From: Verrucomicrobiaceae bacterium
GTDB lineage: Bacteria > Verrucomicrobiota > Verrucomicrobiia > Verrucomicrobiales > Akkermansiaceae
Assembly: GCA_027484055.1 (NCBI GenBank)
Contig: JAIXQH010000067.1
Span: 62,001-126,000, forward strand
DNA length: 64,000 nt
Direction of reading: 5' to 3'
This document shows, one piece after another, positions 41,053-51,272 of this stretch. The notes under the pieces are model-generated. The model had not been told where the DNA came from. It made no database searches and was given only the letters and a program-made list of their open reading frames with translations. The translations under genes were made by a program, and so were the position numbers. Position 1 is the stretch's first letter. The number at the start of each line of letters is the position of its first letter.

Positions 41053-43812
41053 ATGAAAACCATCCCTCACGCTCTTCGCCTCTCCGGCACCGAGGCCTAC
41101 AACCACACGTCTGACAAGCGCTTCCTCATGATCGGTGAGCGGGCGAACGTCGCTGGCTCCCCTCAATTCGCCAAGCTTGTGCGCGAGGGGAATTTGGAAG
41201 CCGCAGTCGAAGTCGCACGCCAACAAGTCGCCAACGGCGCCAACGTCATCGACATCTGTTTCGATGACGGCCTCATTGACGGCAAGGCGATGATGAGCCG
41301 CTTTCTCCAACTCCTCCAAGGCGAGCCAGACGTGGCGAAAGTCCCGATCATGGTGGACTCCTCGAAATGGGAAATCCTCGAAGAAGGACTGAAGTACCTG
41401 CAAGGAAAAGGCATCGTGAACTCGATCTCGCTGAAAGAGGGTGAGGAAAATTTCAAAAAACAAGCCCGCCACATCATGCGCTATGGCGCGGCGGTCGTGG
41501 TCATGGCCTTCGACGAAAATGGCCAAGCCGCCTCCTATGATGAGAAAATTCGCATCTGTGAGCGCGCCTACCGCATCCTTGTCGATGAGGTTGGCTTCAA
41601 CCAAGATGATATCATTTTCGATCCTAACATTCTCACCGTCGCCACCGGCATTGAAGAGCATAACAACTACGCGCTCGACTTCATCAATGCCACACGCTGG
41701 ATCAAAGAGAACCTCCCCGGTGCAAAAGTCTCCGGCGGCGTTTCAAACATTTCCTTCTCCTTCAGAGGAAATAACAAAGTCCGTGAGGCCATGCACTCGG
41801 CGTTCCTCTATCATGCCGGCCGTGCGGGCATGGACATGGGAATCGTCAATGCCGGGATGCTCGAAGTCTATGATGAGATCCCGGATGAACTTCTTTGCTG
41901 TGTAGAAGACGTGCTGCTCAACCGCCGTGCCGACTCCACCGAGCGCTTGCTCGATCTGGCAGAAAGCTTCAAAGGCGTCGGCGGTAAAAAAATCGAGGAA
42001 GACCTCTCTTGGCGAGAGGCTCCTGTCGAAAAGCGCCTCGAACACGCCTTGCTCCGGGGTATCGACAAATACATCGACGAGGATACCGAGGAGGCTCGCT
42101 TGAAATATGTCCGTCCGCTCAAAGTCATTGAGGGCCCCCTCATGGATGGCATGGGCGTCGTCGGTGATCTCTTCGGTGCCGGGAAAATGTTCCTGCCGCA
42201 AGTCGTTAAATCGGCAAGAGTTATGAAGAAAGCAGTGGCTTGGCTTTTCCCCTTCATGGAAGCGGATAAGGCCGAATTCCTCGCCGGAGACATCGCCGAA
42301 CTCATGGCGGAAAATCCTGCGCTCACGGACGAAGAGGCACTCAAGCTCGCCGAGCGCGGCCGCTCGGCTGGGCGATTCCTCATCGCCACGGTCAAGGGAG
42401 ATGTGCACGACATTGGTAAAAACATCGTCGGGGTCGTGCTCTCGTGCAATGGCTTCGAAGTGACCGACATGGGCGTGATGGTTTCCTGTGATAAAATCCT
42501 CGCGAAAGCCATCGAAATAGGTGCCGACGTCATCGGTCTATCCGGCCTCATTACGCCCTCGTTAGACGAGATGGTTCACGTCGCCAAGGAGATGGAAAAG
42601 CGCGGGTTTAAAATTCCACTCCTCATCGGTGGGGCGACGACTTCTGGAGCACACACGGCGATTAAAATCGCGCAGCACTACTCCGGCCCAGTCGTCCATG
42701 TGCTCGATGCGTCACGCTCCGTGCCCGTAACCACCTCCTTGCTCTCCAAGGATCAGCGAGATGCCTTCGCGTTAGAAAATCGTGAGAAGCAGCAGAAGCT
42801 ACGCGACAATTTCCTCGGTGGCCCGAAAAAGGAAACCCTCACCCTCGCCGCCGCTCGCGAGGCTGGGCCGAAGTATGACTGGGCAAGCTACACCCCACCC
42901 GTGCCCGCCTTCACCGGCACTCGTAAGATCCAGAGCCCGTCGCTGCGTGAGCTTGTCAAATTCATCGACTGGACGCCATTTTTCCATGCATGGGAGCTTC
43001 GCGGTGTGTGGGATCGCACGACTCTCACGCTCAAGACGAAAAACGCTGAGGGTGCTGTGGAAGCGGGTAAGCTCTATCAAGACGCCTTGTTCTGGGTGGA
43101 CCGGATTATCGACGAGAACCGTTGCCATGCAGAAGGGATCTATGGGTTTTTCCCCGCGAATTCGGAGGGCGATGATATCATCGTGTGGACCGACGAGACA
43201 CGCAGCACCGAGCGCACCCGTTTCCACAGTCTTCGCCAGCAGCTCAAGAAGGACTCCGGGAAACCGAACGTCGCTCTAGCAGATTGGGTAGCTCCCATGG
43301 CGGCGGATTACATTGGAGGTTTCGTTGTCGGGATCCACGGAGCACATGAATTTGCGGAGCAGTTGGATAAGGAAATCGATCCTTACGGCTCGATCATGGT
43401 CAAGGCCATCGCCGACCGATTTGCTGAGGCGTTTGCGGAATTTCTCCATCACAAGGCCCGCGTCGAGTGGGGTTATGAGACGGAAGACGAGCTGACACAC
43501 GATCAGTTGATTCATGAAAACTACCAAGGCATTCGCCCGGCACCGGGCTACCCTGCCCAGCCGGACCATACGGAGAAACCGATTCTCTTTGATCTACTAG
43601 GAGCCTCCGAGGCCACTGGAGTCACTCTCACTGAAAGCTGCGCCATGCACCCGGGCGCGGCAGTTTGTGGATTGTATTTCTCCCATCCAGAGAGTCACTA
43701 CTTCGCTCTTTCGGAACTCCAGAAAGACCAAATGGAAGACTACGCACGGCGCAAGGGCATCTCGCTGGAAGAGGCAGAGAAATGGCTGGGCCCATGGCTT
43801 GGCTACGCTTAA
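41053..43812 (+). CDS. metH: Methionine synthase, folate/cobalamin/activation modules (C-terminal part of split MetH)
   Basis: The 919-residue protein begins IPHALRLSG after MKT, matching the residues that follow the first linker in intact MetH. Modules in order are the pterin-binding barrel (about 20-300, [20 protein letters not shown]), the cap and B12 domain with DVHDIGKN (His452 as the cobalt ligand) and [13 protein letters not shown], and the AdoMet activation domain with [12 protein letters not shown]. It transfers methyl from methyl-THF via cobalamin. It starts 9 bases after the inserted element and is in frame with the N-terminal part. A single MetH normally has about 1200-1250 residues; the two parts sum to 1283. 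Confidence 0.95.
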   Translation: MKTIPHALRLSGTEAYNHTSDKRFLMIGERANVAGSPQFAKLVREGNLEAAVEVARQQVANGANVIDICFDDGLIDGKAMMSRFLQLLQGEPDVAKVPIMVDSSKWEILEEGLKYLQGKGIVNSISLKEGEENFKKQARHIMRYGAAVVVMAFDENGQAASYDEKIRICERAYRILVDEVGFNQDDIIFDPNILTVATGIEEHNNYALDFINATRWIKENLPGAKVSGGVSNISFSFRGNNKVREAMHSAFLYHAGRAGMDMGIVNAGMLEVYDEIPDELLCCVEDVLLNRRADSTERLLDLAESFKGVGGKKIEEDLSWREAPVEKRLEHALLRGIDKYIDEDTEEARLKYVRPLKVIEGPLMDGMGVVGDLFGAGKMFLPQVVKSARVMKKAVAWLFPFMEADKAEFLAGDIAELMAENPALTDEEALKLAERGRSAGRFLIATVKGDVHDIGKNIVGVVLSCNGFEVTDMGVMVSCDKILAKAIEIGADVIGLSGLITPSLDEMVHVAKEMEKRGFKIPLLIGGATTSGAHTAIKIAQHYSGPVVHVLDASRSVPVTTSLLSKDQRDAFALENREKQQKLRDNFLGGPKKETLTLAAAREAGPKYDWASYTPPVPAFTGTRKIQSPSLRELVKFIDWTPFFHAWELRGVWDRTTLTLKTKNAEGAVEAGKLYQDALFWVDRIIDENRCHAEGIYGFFPANSEGDDIIVWTDETRSTERTRFHSLRQQLKKDSGKPNVALADWVAPMAADYIGGFVVGIHGAHEFAEQLDKEIDPYGSIMVKAIADRFAEAFAEFLHHKARVEWGYETEDELTHDQLIHENYQGIRPAPGYPAQPDHTEKPILFDLLGASEATGVTLTESCAMHPGAAVCGLYFSHPESHYFALSELQKDQMEDYARRKGISLEEAEKWLGPWLGYA

Positions 43813-43818
43813 GCGATC

Positions 43819-44448
43819 ATGCGACTTGTGTTATGGTTTGTGGTTTTGACCGGACTGGTTCTTGTGACATGGCTGATCTGGGGCGATGACTGGGATTCTC
43901 AGTTCACCCTGGCAGGTAGCGTCCAGTGGCTAGAGCGGGCGGGCCCGTGGGCTTGGGCGGCGGGGATTTTCCTCCTCATCGTGGATCTTGCCTTGCCGGT
44001 GCCGAGCACGATTGTGATATCGGCATTGGGTTATTGTTATGGCGTTTTTCTCGGCGGCTGCATCGCGTCTGTAGGCCTCATGGCATCTGGCCTACTCGGA
44101 TATGGGGTGGGCTTGTGCTTCGGGGAAAACGTTGCGAGGAAATGGCTTGGGGACCGAGATTTTGAAAATGGGCGGCATATTTTCACCTCCAGAGGCGCCT
44201 GGATCGTCGCTTTGTCGAAGGCACTGCCGATTTTACCCGAGGTCATTGCCTGCACCGCGGGTTTGCTGCGGATGCCCTTTCGACGATTCGTGCTTTCACT
44301 GGGTTGTGGCAGTTTACCCATGGGCTTTCTCTTTGCCGCGATCGGCCGCATCGGTCGGGATGCCCCGGGCTGGGCCTTCGGCTTGAGTCTGCTCATCCCG
44401 GCTTTGTTATGGTGGCTTGCGAGTCGGTTTCGTCTATTCCGCTCTTGA
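43819..44448 (+). CDS. VTT-domain (DedA/TVP38-like) membrane protein
   Basis: The 209-residue membrane protein has five or six hydrophobic segments. It has the VTT/SNARE-associated pattern LALPVPSTIVISALGYCYGV, then GYGVGLCFGENVARKWLGDR, and LSKALPILPEVIACTAGLLR. Family members act as lipid scramblases or in membrane homeostasis. It begins 7 bases after the metH stop. Confidence 0.8.
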   Translation: MRLVLWFVVLTGLVLVTWLIWGDDWDSQFTLAGSVQWLERAGPWAWAAGIFLLIVDLALPVPSTIVISALGYCYGVFLGGCIASVGLMASGLLGYGVGLCFGENVARKWLGDRDFENGRHIFTSRGAWIVALSKALPILPEVIACTAGLLRMPFRRFVLSLGCGSLPMGFLFAAIGRIGRDAPGWAFGLSLLIPALLWWLASRFRLFRS

Positions 44449-44460
44449 GTCAGCTCGGAG

Positions 44461-45714
44461 ATGACCCAAGTTCAGGGCGTGCGCATTGAAATCATCAACA
44501 CAGGAACGGAACTTTTACTCGGCAATACCCTGAACACTCACAGTGCTTGGTTCGGGCGGGAACTATTCAAGCTGGGCTTACGCATCGCCCGTCAGACGAC
44601 GGTGCCGGATGGCGACGCGATCCGTGACTCGCTGGAAGAAGCCATTTCCCGTGCGGATGTGGTGATCGTGACGGGTGGGCTTGGGCCGACCAGTGATGAC
44701 TTGACCCGCGAGATCACCGCTGAGGTGCTCGGGCTGGAAATGATCATGGATGAAGCGGCTCTCCGCTCAATGGAGGCGTTTTTCGCCGTGCGTGGTCTCG
44801 CCATGGCTGAGGCAAATCGCAAACAAGCGCTCTGTTTAGTCGGGGCGGACAGTCTGGCAAACCCACACGGCACGGCACCCGGAATCTATGTGCCACCTCG
44901 CCTCAATTCCCGATCAAACTGCGCGGTTTTCCTTCTGCCCGGTCCTCCTCGTGAGCTTTACCCGATGGTTCACGAACAAGTGATCCCACGGCTCCGCGCT
45001 CTTGCTGGGGTGGAAATTGTCAATGAGGCTTTGGTCCTCAAATTCACGGGCATCGGTGAGAGTAGTTTCCACGAAGGCGTGGACCAGCGTTTGGCGGCGG
45101 TGCCAGGTCTGGAATACGGGTATTGTGCGCACATCGGCGAGGTCGACTTGCGCTTGATCGGTACGGCAGAATCCTTGGCGGAAGGCCGGAAAATCGCGCT
45201 CGAGCAATTCGAGTCATTTCTCATCAGTGATGATGAAAGCTCATTGGAAGAAACCGTCGTCAGGCTCATGGCTGCGCGCGGCATGAAACTTGCCCTCGCC
45301 GAAAGCTGCACCGGTGGACTGATTTCACACCGCATCACCAATGTCCCAGGTGCGAGTGAAGTCTTCACGCATGGGTTCATCACTTATGCAAATGCGGCGA
45401 AGTCCGAGCTGCTCGGCGTCTCGCCAGAAGACATCGAGACTCACGGCGCGGTGAGTGAGACGGTCGCCCGTGCGATGGCGGAGGGGGCGCTGCGTGCGAG
45501 TGGTGCCTGCATCGCCGTCTCAGTCACGGGCATCGCAGGCCCAGGTGGTGGCAGTGAAGAAAAGCCCGTTGGTACCGCGTGGCTCGGACTCGCGGTGAAA
45601 GGTGAACCGACGAAAGCCTATAAAATTTTTCACCCAAGAAATCGGCGGGACTTCAAGCTGGCCGTCAGTCAGGCGGCCTTGGAAGCGGTGAGGAGAAAGC
45701 TCAAGGGGATTTAA
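44461..45714 (+). CDS. cinA: CinA-family protein (NMN deamidase type)
   Basis: The 417-residue protein has an N-terminal MoCF-like domain (1-170) with IEIINTGTELLLGNTLNTHS and VTGGLGPTSDDLTRE. The C-terminal CinA amidase domain (about 255-417) has LALAESCTGGLISHRITNVP and SVTGIAGPGGGSEEKPVGTA. The family hydrolyses ADP-ribose and/or deamidates NMN. Length is typical. It overlaps the convergent gene by four bases. Confidence 0.94.
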   Translation: MTQVQGVRIEIINTGTELLLGNTLNTHSAWFGRELFKLGLRIARQTTVPDGDAIRDSLEEAISRADVVIVTGGLGPTSDDLTREITAEVLGLEMIMDEAALRSMEAFFAVRGLAMAEANRKQALCLVGADSLANPHGTAPGIYVPPRLNSRSNCAVFLLPGPPRELYPMVHEQVIPRLRALAGVEIVNEALVLKFTGIGESSFHEGVDQRLAAVPGLEYGYCAHIGEVDLRLIGTAESLAEGRKIALEQFESFLISDDESSLEETVVRLMAARGMKLALAESCTGGLISHRITNVPGASEVFTHGFITYANAAKSELLGVSPEDIETHGAVSETVARAMAEGALRASGACIAVSVTGIAGPGGGSEEKPVGTAWLGLAVKGEPTKAYKIFHPRNRRDFKLAVSQAALEAVRRKLKGI

Positions 45715-46448
45715 ATCCGCCGCAGAGTCACGCGATCCCAATACTCCGCATCCCGACCGTGGGTGAAAGCGGTGCTATAGGGATCGAGCTGCCGCCAGGT
45801 CGCGACAGAGTCCCCGGCGACTAGCACCTCGTTCATGCCGTCCAGCGTCTTTAAACTGCGGACTTCGGGAAATGCCTCACGGAGGATTTTCCGCGTCAGT
45901 GACTGCATGGTCCGGTGGCCTTCTCCGATGACTAAATTCACGGCGAGTAATCCACCCGGAGCGACGGCGCGCTGCAAGTGCACGAGTAATTTTGGATCCC
46001 AGGCTCGTGGGCGAAAGACGTCGATTTTTCCGGCGAGGTAAATATCATCAAAGACTACATCGAATTGGCGCTCGTTTTTCTCCAACCATGTGTAGGCGTC
46101 TGCGGTGATGATCTCGATGTCGAGCTCGCCCAAGTGCATGTGCTCGTGCGCGAGTTCGATGATTTCCGCGTCAATCTCGATGGCGGTGAAGCGACAATCT
46201 GGGAGTAAATGTCGGAGGGTGCGAAAGGCGGTGCCGCCCGCGAGGCCGAGCATTAGAATCGACTTAGGTGGCCCACTTGGCCTTAGCAAGGCGGCCGCTA
46301 CGATGAGGTCCCATGCCAGCCCCGTTAAGAAACGGGTCGGGTGAAACCACGCGTGAAGTGCTCCAGCCACGCGGAACTCGGTCGCGCCCGCTGATTTCCA
46401 GACCTCCAGCGATTGAAAACGCGTATGAACCGATGCGATGCAAGGCAT
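45711..46448 (-). CDS. Spermidine-synthase-like methyltransferase-fold protein
   Basis: The 245-residue protein has a Rossmann-type core SILMLGLAGGTAFRTLRHLL (about 80-99), FTAIEIDAEIIELAHEHM and FDVVFDDIYLAGKIDVF, resembling spermidine synthases. The N-terminal beta domain and the usual aminopropyl-acceptor residues are not clear, so the substrate is uncertain. It follows nuoN by 7 bases, so it may be transcribed with the nuo genes. Confidence 0.75.
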   Translation of the reverse strand: MPCIASVHTRFQSLEVWKSAGATEFRVAGALHAWFHPTRFLTGLAWDLIVAAALLRPSGPPKSILMLGLAGGTAFRTLRHLLPDCRFTAIEIDAEIIELAHEHMHLGELDIEIITADAYTWLEKNERQFDVVFDDIYLAGKIDVFRPRAWDPKLLVHLQRAVAPGGLLAVNLVIGEGHRTMQSLTRKILREAFPEVRSLKTLDGMNEVLVAGDSVATWRQLDPYSTAFTHGRDAEYWDRVTLRRI

Positions 46449-46455
46449 CTCCGAG

Positions 46456-47925
46456 TTATTTCAACAGTGCCCAGATCGGCTGTGGCCAGAACCCGATGAG
46501 CACCACCGCGAGGGTGAGGCCACCGATGCAGAGCTTGCTGATGCACGGGAGGATGATCGCGCTTTCCTGCGCCGGGGCTTTCCACCACATCGCGCGGATC
46601 ACGCCGAAGTAGTAGTAAAATCCTGCGGCTGCGGCGATGAAGGCGATCGCGACGCCCCACCAGAGACCCGCTTCGACGGCGAGTGAGAAGACGAAGAATT
46701 TCCCGATGAAGCCAGCGGTGAGTGGCACCCCGGCGAGTGCGGCGAGTAGGGTGGTGAGGGCGAGGGCGAGGGTGGGATTGGTTTTTCCGAGGCCATTGAA
46801 ATCGCTGATTTCCTCACCATCGCGCTGGATGCGGACTTGGGAGAGGATGAAGAAAACGCCCATGGTCATGATGAGATAGGTGGCGAGGTAAAAAGAAACC
46901 ACTTTGGTTGAGCCTTGTGAAAACGCCGTTTCAGACTTGGCGGCGGCGAGCGCGAGAATCAGGAATCCGGCGTGGGCGATGGAGGAGTAGGCCAGCAAGC
47001 GTTTAAAATTGGTCTGTGGAATAGCGGCGAGATTTCCGTAAAGCAGGGTCGCGCAAGCCATGATGAGCAAGAGCGCCACGACCGGAGCACGGGTGGCTTC
47101 ACTTGCGAGGAATGGCTCAAGGAAACGGATGGTGAGGATGAATCCGGCGGCCTTGGAACCCACCGAAAGGAAGGCGGTCGTCGGAGTCGGAGCACCTTGA
47201 TAGACATCGGGAATCCACACCTGCATGGGGACGGCACCAATTTTGAATGCAAGTCCGACGATGACCAGAGCGACGCCGAAGAGCAGGGGAGTGGTCGATT
47301 GCAAGTGACCGATCGCAGCGGGAATTGCGGCGAGCTGCATCGTGCCGATCGTGCCATATACCCAAGCGATTCCGTAAACGAGGAAACCCGTGCTGAGTGC
47401 GCCGAGGATGAGGTATTTCACCCCGGCTTCGAGCGAGCCGACGTTCCGGCGCAGGTAGGCGACAAGGATGTAGAAGGTCACGGTGACTAGCTCGAGGGCG
47501 ACGAAAGCACCGGCGAGATCCTTCGCTGAGGCCAGCCACATCATCCCGGCGCAGGCAAAAATTGGCAGAGTGTAGAACTCGCCCGTGCCGGCCTCGGAGT
47601 CGGGGACTTCGGTGAAGCGGGCGAGGATTGTCCGATAATCCACGGCCAGCAGAAGGACGAGGATCGTGGCGGTGAGGGAGAAGAGTTTATAAAACTTCGC
47701 GAGGCCGTCGAATTGATAGAAGTTCCATAGCGGCCATGTCGCCCAAACTGCGGTGGGTTTGGCATCGGGGCCGATGGCGAAAAACGTCAACCCGAGGATT
47801 AAAGTCAGGCCGATGGCCCCGGCCACGCCGACCCAAGCCTTGTTTTTGCAGGAGCAAAAGGTCTCGGCCATCAGTAAAATGATGCCGAGGGTGACGGTGA
47901 GGGCTTCTAGGTAATAAGCGGGCAT
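46456..47925 (-). CDS. nuoN: NADH-quinone oxidoreductase subunit N
   Basis: The 489-residue membrane protein has about 14 hydrophobic segments and the antiporter-like signature FKIGAVPMQVWIPDVYQGAP with LLAYSSIAHAGFLILAL. It is one of the proton-pumping subunits of complex I. It is last of the nuo genes in this window, 30 bases downstream of nuoM. Confidence 0.95.
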   Translation of the reverse strand: MPAYYLEALTVTLGIILLMAETFCSCKNKAWVGVAGAIGLTLILGLTFFAIGPDAKPTAVWATWPLWNFYQFDGLAKFYKLFSLTATILVLLLAVDYRTILARFTEVPDSEAGTGEFYTLPIFACAGMMWLASAKDLAGAFVALELVTVTFYILVAYLRRNVGSLEAGVKYLILGALSTGFLVYGIAWVYGTIGTMQLAAIPAAIGHLQSTTPLLFGVALVIVGLAFKIGAVPMQVWIPDVYQGAPTPTTAFLSVGSKAAGFILTIRFLEPFLASEATRAPVVALLLIMACATLLYGNLAAIPQTNFKRLLAYSSIAHAGFLILALAAAKSETAFSQGSTKVVSFYLATYLIMTMGVFFILSQVRIQRDGEEISDFNGLGKTNPTLALALTTLLAALAGVPLTAGFIGKFFVFSLAVEAGLWWGVAIAFIAAAAGFYYYFGVIRAMWWKAPAQESAIILPCISKLCIGGLTLAVVLIGFWPQPIWALLK

Positions 47926-47937
47926 GGTGAGTGAAGA

Positions 47938-47973
47938 ATAGGTCTTATAAGTCCTTTAGAACTTATTTAGCAG
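47938..47973. repeat. Solo repeat phrase at the nuoM stop
   Basis: ATAGGTCTTATAAGTCC and TTTAGAACTTATTTAGC phrases overlap the nuoM stop codon (47956-47958) and most of the nuoM-nuoN gap. The style (CTTATAAGTCC) is a further phrase family; no inverted partner is seen. Confidence 0.4.
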
Positions 47974-49407
47974 ATTAAGCAAAAGGTTTGGATAAAGCCC
48001 CACGGCGAAGAGAGCCACGATGAGCAACACCGCTGGGATGCGGCCAAAGAAGGAGATGTCACGAGCGGATTCCGTGGCCTTAACGGCTGGGCCTTGGAAA
48101 ATTGACCGATAGGCACGGAGCATGTAAACGGCGGAGATCACGACGCCCCAGATCGAGAGGATGCAGGTGATTTGCACAGGGCCTAGACCCGAGCTTCCGT
48201 TGTAGGATTTGAATGCGGCTAGGAATACGAGGATTTCACCGGAGAAATTTGCCAGGCCGGGTAAACCGATGGAGGCCATCGCGCCAATGCCAAACAGGAA
48301 GGCCAACTTGGGGGCGGCTTTGGCAAGTCCGCCGAGTTCTTGCAGATCCAGCGTGCCGGTGCTGCGCTCAATGCGGTCGGCGAGGCTGAAGAGCAGCGCG
48401 ATCGAGATCCCGTGGGCAAACATCAGGACGATGGCGGCAGAGCGGGCAAGCGGGTTTTCCGGGAAGGCGATGAGCGCAGCGATGGCGAGGAAGATGTAGC
48501 CCATGTGCATCACCGAGGAGTTACCGAGCATCCGGTCGAGGCGTTTTTGAGAAATCGTGACCCAGCCGACCCAGAGGATATTGCCGAGCAGCAGAACCAG
48601 CAGCGGAGTGAGCCAGGCTTGCAGACCTTCTGGCACCAGTGGGATCGCGAGCCGAAGCAGACCGTAGAGGCCGAATTTTTTCAAAACACCCGCATGGAGC
48701 ATGGCCACGGGAGCGGGTGCGCTGGCATAGGCGGGAGCGGCCCATGAGTGGAAAGGAAACAGCGAGACGAGTGTGCCGAAGCCGACGATGAGCAATGCGG
48801 CGATGCTCTTTTGAGCAACGGGGTCAATTTTCAGTGCTCCAGACTTCGCGGCGTTCAGCATCGTGGGGATGTCATAGGTGCCGGCGAGATTCGCCAGCCA
48901 GACGAGTCCAGCGAGCAAGATCACCGAGCCGAGACCGAGATAAATCGTGATTTTCCAGGCGGCATCGCGGCGGTCACCACGGCCAAGCATCCCGATCATC
49001 AGGAAAGTCGGGACGAGTGCGAGCTCGTGAAAGGCGTAGAAGAAAAACAGGTCCGTTGCCGCGAAGGCCCCGAGCGCCCCGGCGGAAATGAGAAGTGAGG
49101 AGCCGAAGTAGAGTTTTTCCCGGCCTTCAGGAGCCTTGCCGGAGAGCACGGCGGCGAGGGTGACGATCACTGAAAGCAGCACCATGATGACGCTCATGCC
49201 ATCAGTGAAGCCAAAGGCCAGGTTCATCGCGGGCTTTTCAAGCACGGGCAACGAAAATGACCAACAAGCACACTGCCACGTGAATACAGCGTAAAGTCCG
49301 AGCGCAAGATTGACGGCAGCAGCTGCAAGCGCGGTAAGCCGGGCGGGTGCACCGAACAAAATCGCAAGAAAGGCGGCGATGGGTAGGAAGACGAGGATGG
49401 CGAGCAT
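47956..49407 (-). CDS. nuoM: NADH-quinone oxidoreductase subunit M
   Basis: The 483-residue membrane protein has LFPFHSWAAPAYASAPAPVA and LDRMLGNSSVMHMGYIFLAI, the proton-channel signatures of NuoM. Its C-terminal codons (NLLNKF) and stop lie in a repeat phrase. It is 24 bases downstream of nuoL. Confidence 0.95.
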   Translation of the reverse strand: MLAILVFLPIAAFLAILFGAPARLTALAAAAVNLALGLYAVFTWQCACWSFSLPVLEKPAMNLAFGFTDGMSVIMVLLSVIVTLAAVLSGKAPEGREKLYFGSSLLISAGALGAFAATDLFFFYAFHELALVPTFLMIGMLGRGDRRDAAWKITIYLGLGSVILLAGLVWLANLAGTYDIPTMLNAAKSGALKIDPVAQKSIAALLIVGFGTLVSLFPFHSWAAPAYASAPAPVAMLHAGVLKKFGLYGLLRLAIPLVPEGLQAWLTPLLVLLLGNILWVGWVTISQKRLDRMLGNSSVMHMGYIFLAIAALIAFPENPLARSAAIVLMFAHGISIALLFSLADRIERSTGTLDLQELGGLAKAAPKLAFLFGIGAMASIGLPGLANFSGEILVFLAAFKSYNGSSGLGPVQITCILSIWGVVISAVYMLRAYRSIFQGPAVKATESARDISFFGRIPAVLLIVALFAVGLYPNLLLNLLNKF

Positions 49408-49431
49408 GGAAAAATGGAGCTAAGAAATGAT

Positions 49432-51252
49432 TCAGTGACCAAACACCGCGAAATAGATGACGAACAGACAGCCGAGACCGAAGCAGAAGGCGTATCCTTG
49501 GAGACTGCCGGACTGGACCTTGCGGAAAAGATTTCCAAAGGACGCGGCTGCTCGGCTTGAGCCGTTGACGATGAGGCCGGTGATGAGGAGCTCGTCGATG
49601 AAGGAAATGATCATGGCGAACGCATCTTGGAAATAGCGGACGATCCCTTTTTCGTAGATCGCGTCGAGGTAGAAGCGGTTTTGGAAAAGTGGGATGGACA
49701 CGGGGTCTTTGTCCTTACCGGTGTAAAGGATGAATCCAGTGACCACACCGATGATCAATGCTGCGATGGAGACGTAGGTGACCAGGCCAAGGTGGATCAG
49801 ATGCTCCGGCTGGTGGTAAGCTGGGGCCAGTTTGCTCGCGATGGCTGGGTATCCGGCGGCGAATCCAAGCACCGCTAACAACAGGAGTGGCACGAACATC
49901 AGCGGACCGACCTCGTGGGCGTGATCCGCATTTTCCGATTTCGTCTTGCCAAGGAAAGCCACGACAAACAGGCGGGTCATGTAAAATGGCGTAAGCACGG
50001 CAACACCTGCGGCGATCCAGAATAGGGCTTGGTTTTTCTCGTGGGCGGCTTCGAGGATTTGTTCCTTTGAGAAGAATCCGGAGAAGCCGGGAACAGCGAT
50101 GAGTGCGAGAAAGCCAATGAGGAAGGTGAAGCCCGTGATCGGCATCTTTTTAAGCAGCCCACCCATTTTCCAGATGTTTTGTTCGTGGTGGCAGGCGTAA
50201 ATGACGGCCCCGGAGCCTAGGAAAAGAAGTGCCTTGAACCAAGCGTGGGTGAAGAGGTGGAACATGCCTGCTTCACCAGCGACGAGGCCTACGGCCATGA
50301 CCATATAGCCGAGCTGTGAGAGAGTGGAGTAGGCGAGGATTTTTTTAATGTCATCCTGCTGAGTGGCCATGAGCGCGGCGACCAGCGAGGTAATGCCACC
50401 GGTCCATGCGATCACGGTGCTAGCAGTGAGTCCTTCAAAATGCTCGAAACCGAGCGTGAATTGCAGGCGGAACAGCATGTAGACCCCAGCGGCCACCATC
50501 GTCGCCGCGTGGATCAGCGCGGACACCGGAGTCGGGCCTTCCATGGCATCGGGCAGCCAGACGTGGAGCGGGAGTTGCGCGGATTTTCCGATGGCTCCGC
50601 AGAAGATGCAGAGAACGGCCGCTGAAATGACGCCAGTTGCGATGAGTGGGTTCGCAGCGATGAAATGTTCAAGTCCGCCTTTCATCGAGTCGAAGGCGAG
50701 ATGGCCCGTGATGCCCCATAGCATGAGGATTCCGACGAGAAAGCCGAAGTCGCCGATCCGGTTGCAGAGGAAGGCTTTTTTCGCCGCGTCTGCTGCTGAG
50801 TCTTTTTGATACCAGTGACCGATGAGCAAGTAGGAACTCAATCCGACCAACTCCCAGAAAATGAAGGTCATGATGAAGTTGTCCGCCAGCACGATGCCGG
50901 TCATCGAGAACATGAAGAGTGAGAGGCCCGTGAAGTAGCGGGCTTTCGCGCTGTCCTCCTTCATGTAGGCCAGCGAGAAAATGTGAACCAGCATCCCGAC
51001 GCCAGTGACCACGATCATCATGCCGGTGGATAACTGGTCGAGCTTGTAGCCGATGTTGATCGAGAAATCACCGATAGTGGCCCAGGCGAAATGTGAGGTT
51101 TCATTTTTCCCCAAGAGCAGCACTGCAAGCACGAAGGTCGCGATGGCAGAGGCCGTCGAAATCAACGGGGCGAGTCCGGTTTTTTTCAGGACAAGTTGGT
51201 TCGCCGCGGCGACGGCGAGGGGGAGTAAGATGAGGAGCCAGGCGAGGTTCAT
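49432..51252 (-). CDS. nuoL: NADH-quinone oxidoreductase subunit L
   Basis: The 606-residue membrane protein has GKSAQLPLHVWLPDAMEGPT and IKKILAYSTLSQLGYMVMAV, the NuoL antiporter-like motifs. The C-terminal lateral helix region follows (about 530-600). It is the distal proton pump of complex I. It starts 21 bases after the outer arm of a GxxExxY element that separates it from nuoK. Confidence 0.96.
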   Translation of the reverse strand: MNLAWLLILLPLAVAAANQLVLKKTGLAPLISTASAIATFVLAVLLLGKNETSHFAWATIGDFSINIGYKLDQLSTGMMIVVTGVGMLVHIFSLAYMKEDSAKARYFTGLSLFMFSMTGIVLADNFIMTFIFWELVGLSSYLLIGHWYQKDSAADAAKKAFLCNRIGDFGFLVGILMLWGITGHLAFDSMKGGLEHFIAANPLIATGVISAAVLCIFCGAIGKSAQLPLHVWLPDAMEGPTPVSALIHAATMVAAGVYMLFRLQFTLGFEHFEGLTASTVIAWTGGITSLVAALMATQQDDIKKILAYSTLSQLGYMVMAVGLVAGEAGMFHLFTHAWFKALLFLGSGAVIYACHHEQNIWKMGGLLKKMPITGFTFLIGFLALIAVPGFSGFFSKEQILEAAHEKNQALFWIAAGVAVLTPFYMTRLFVVAFLGKTKSENADHAHEVGPLMFVPLLLLAVLGFAAGYPAIASKLAPAYHQPEHLIHLGLVTYVSIAALIIGVVTGFILYTGKDKDPVSIPLFQNRFYLDAIYEKGIVRYFQDAFAMIISFIDELLITGLIVNGSSRAAASFGNLFRKVQSGSLQGYAFCFGLGCLFVIYFAVFGH

Positions 51253-51272
51253 GTGTTGGGAAGTGAAGAAAA

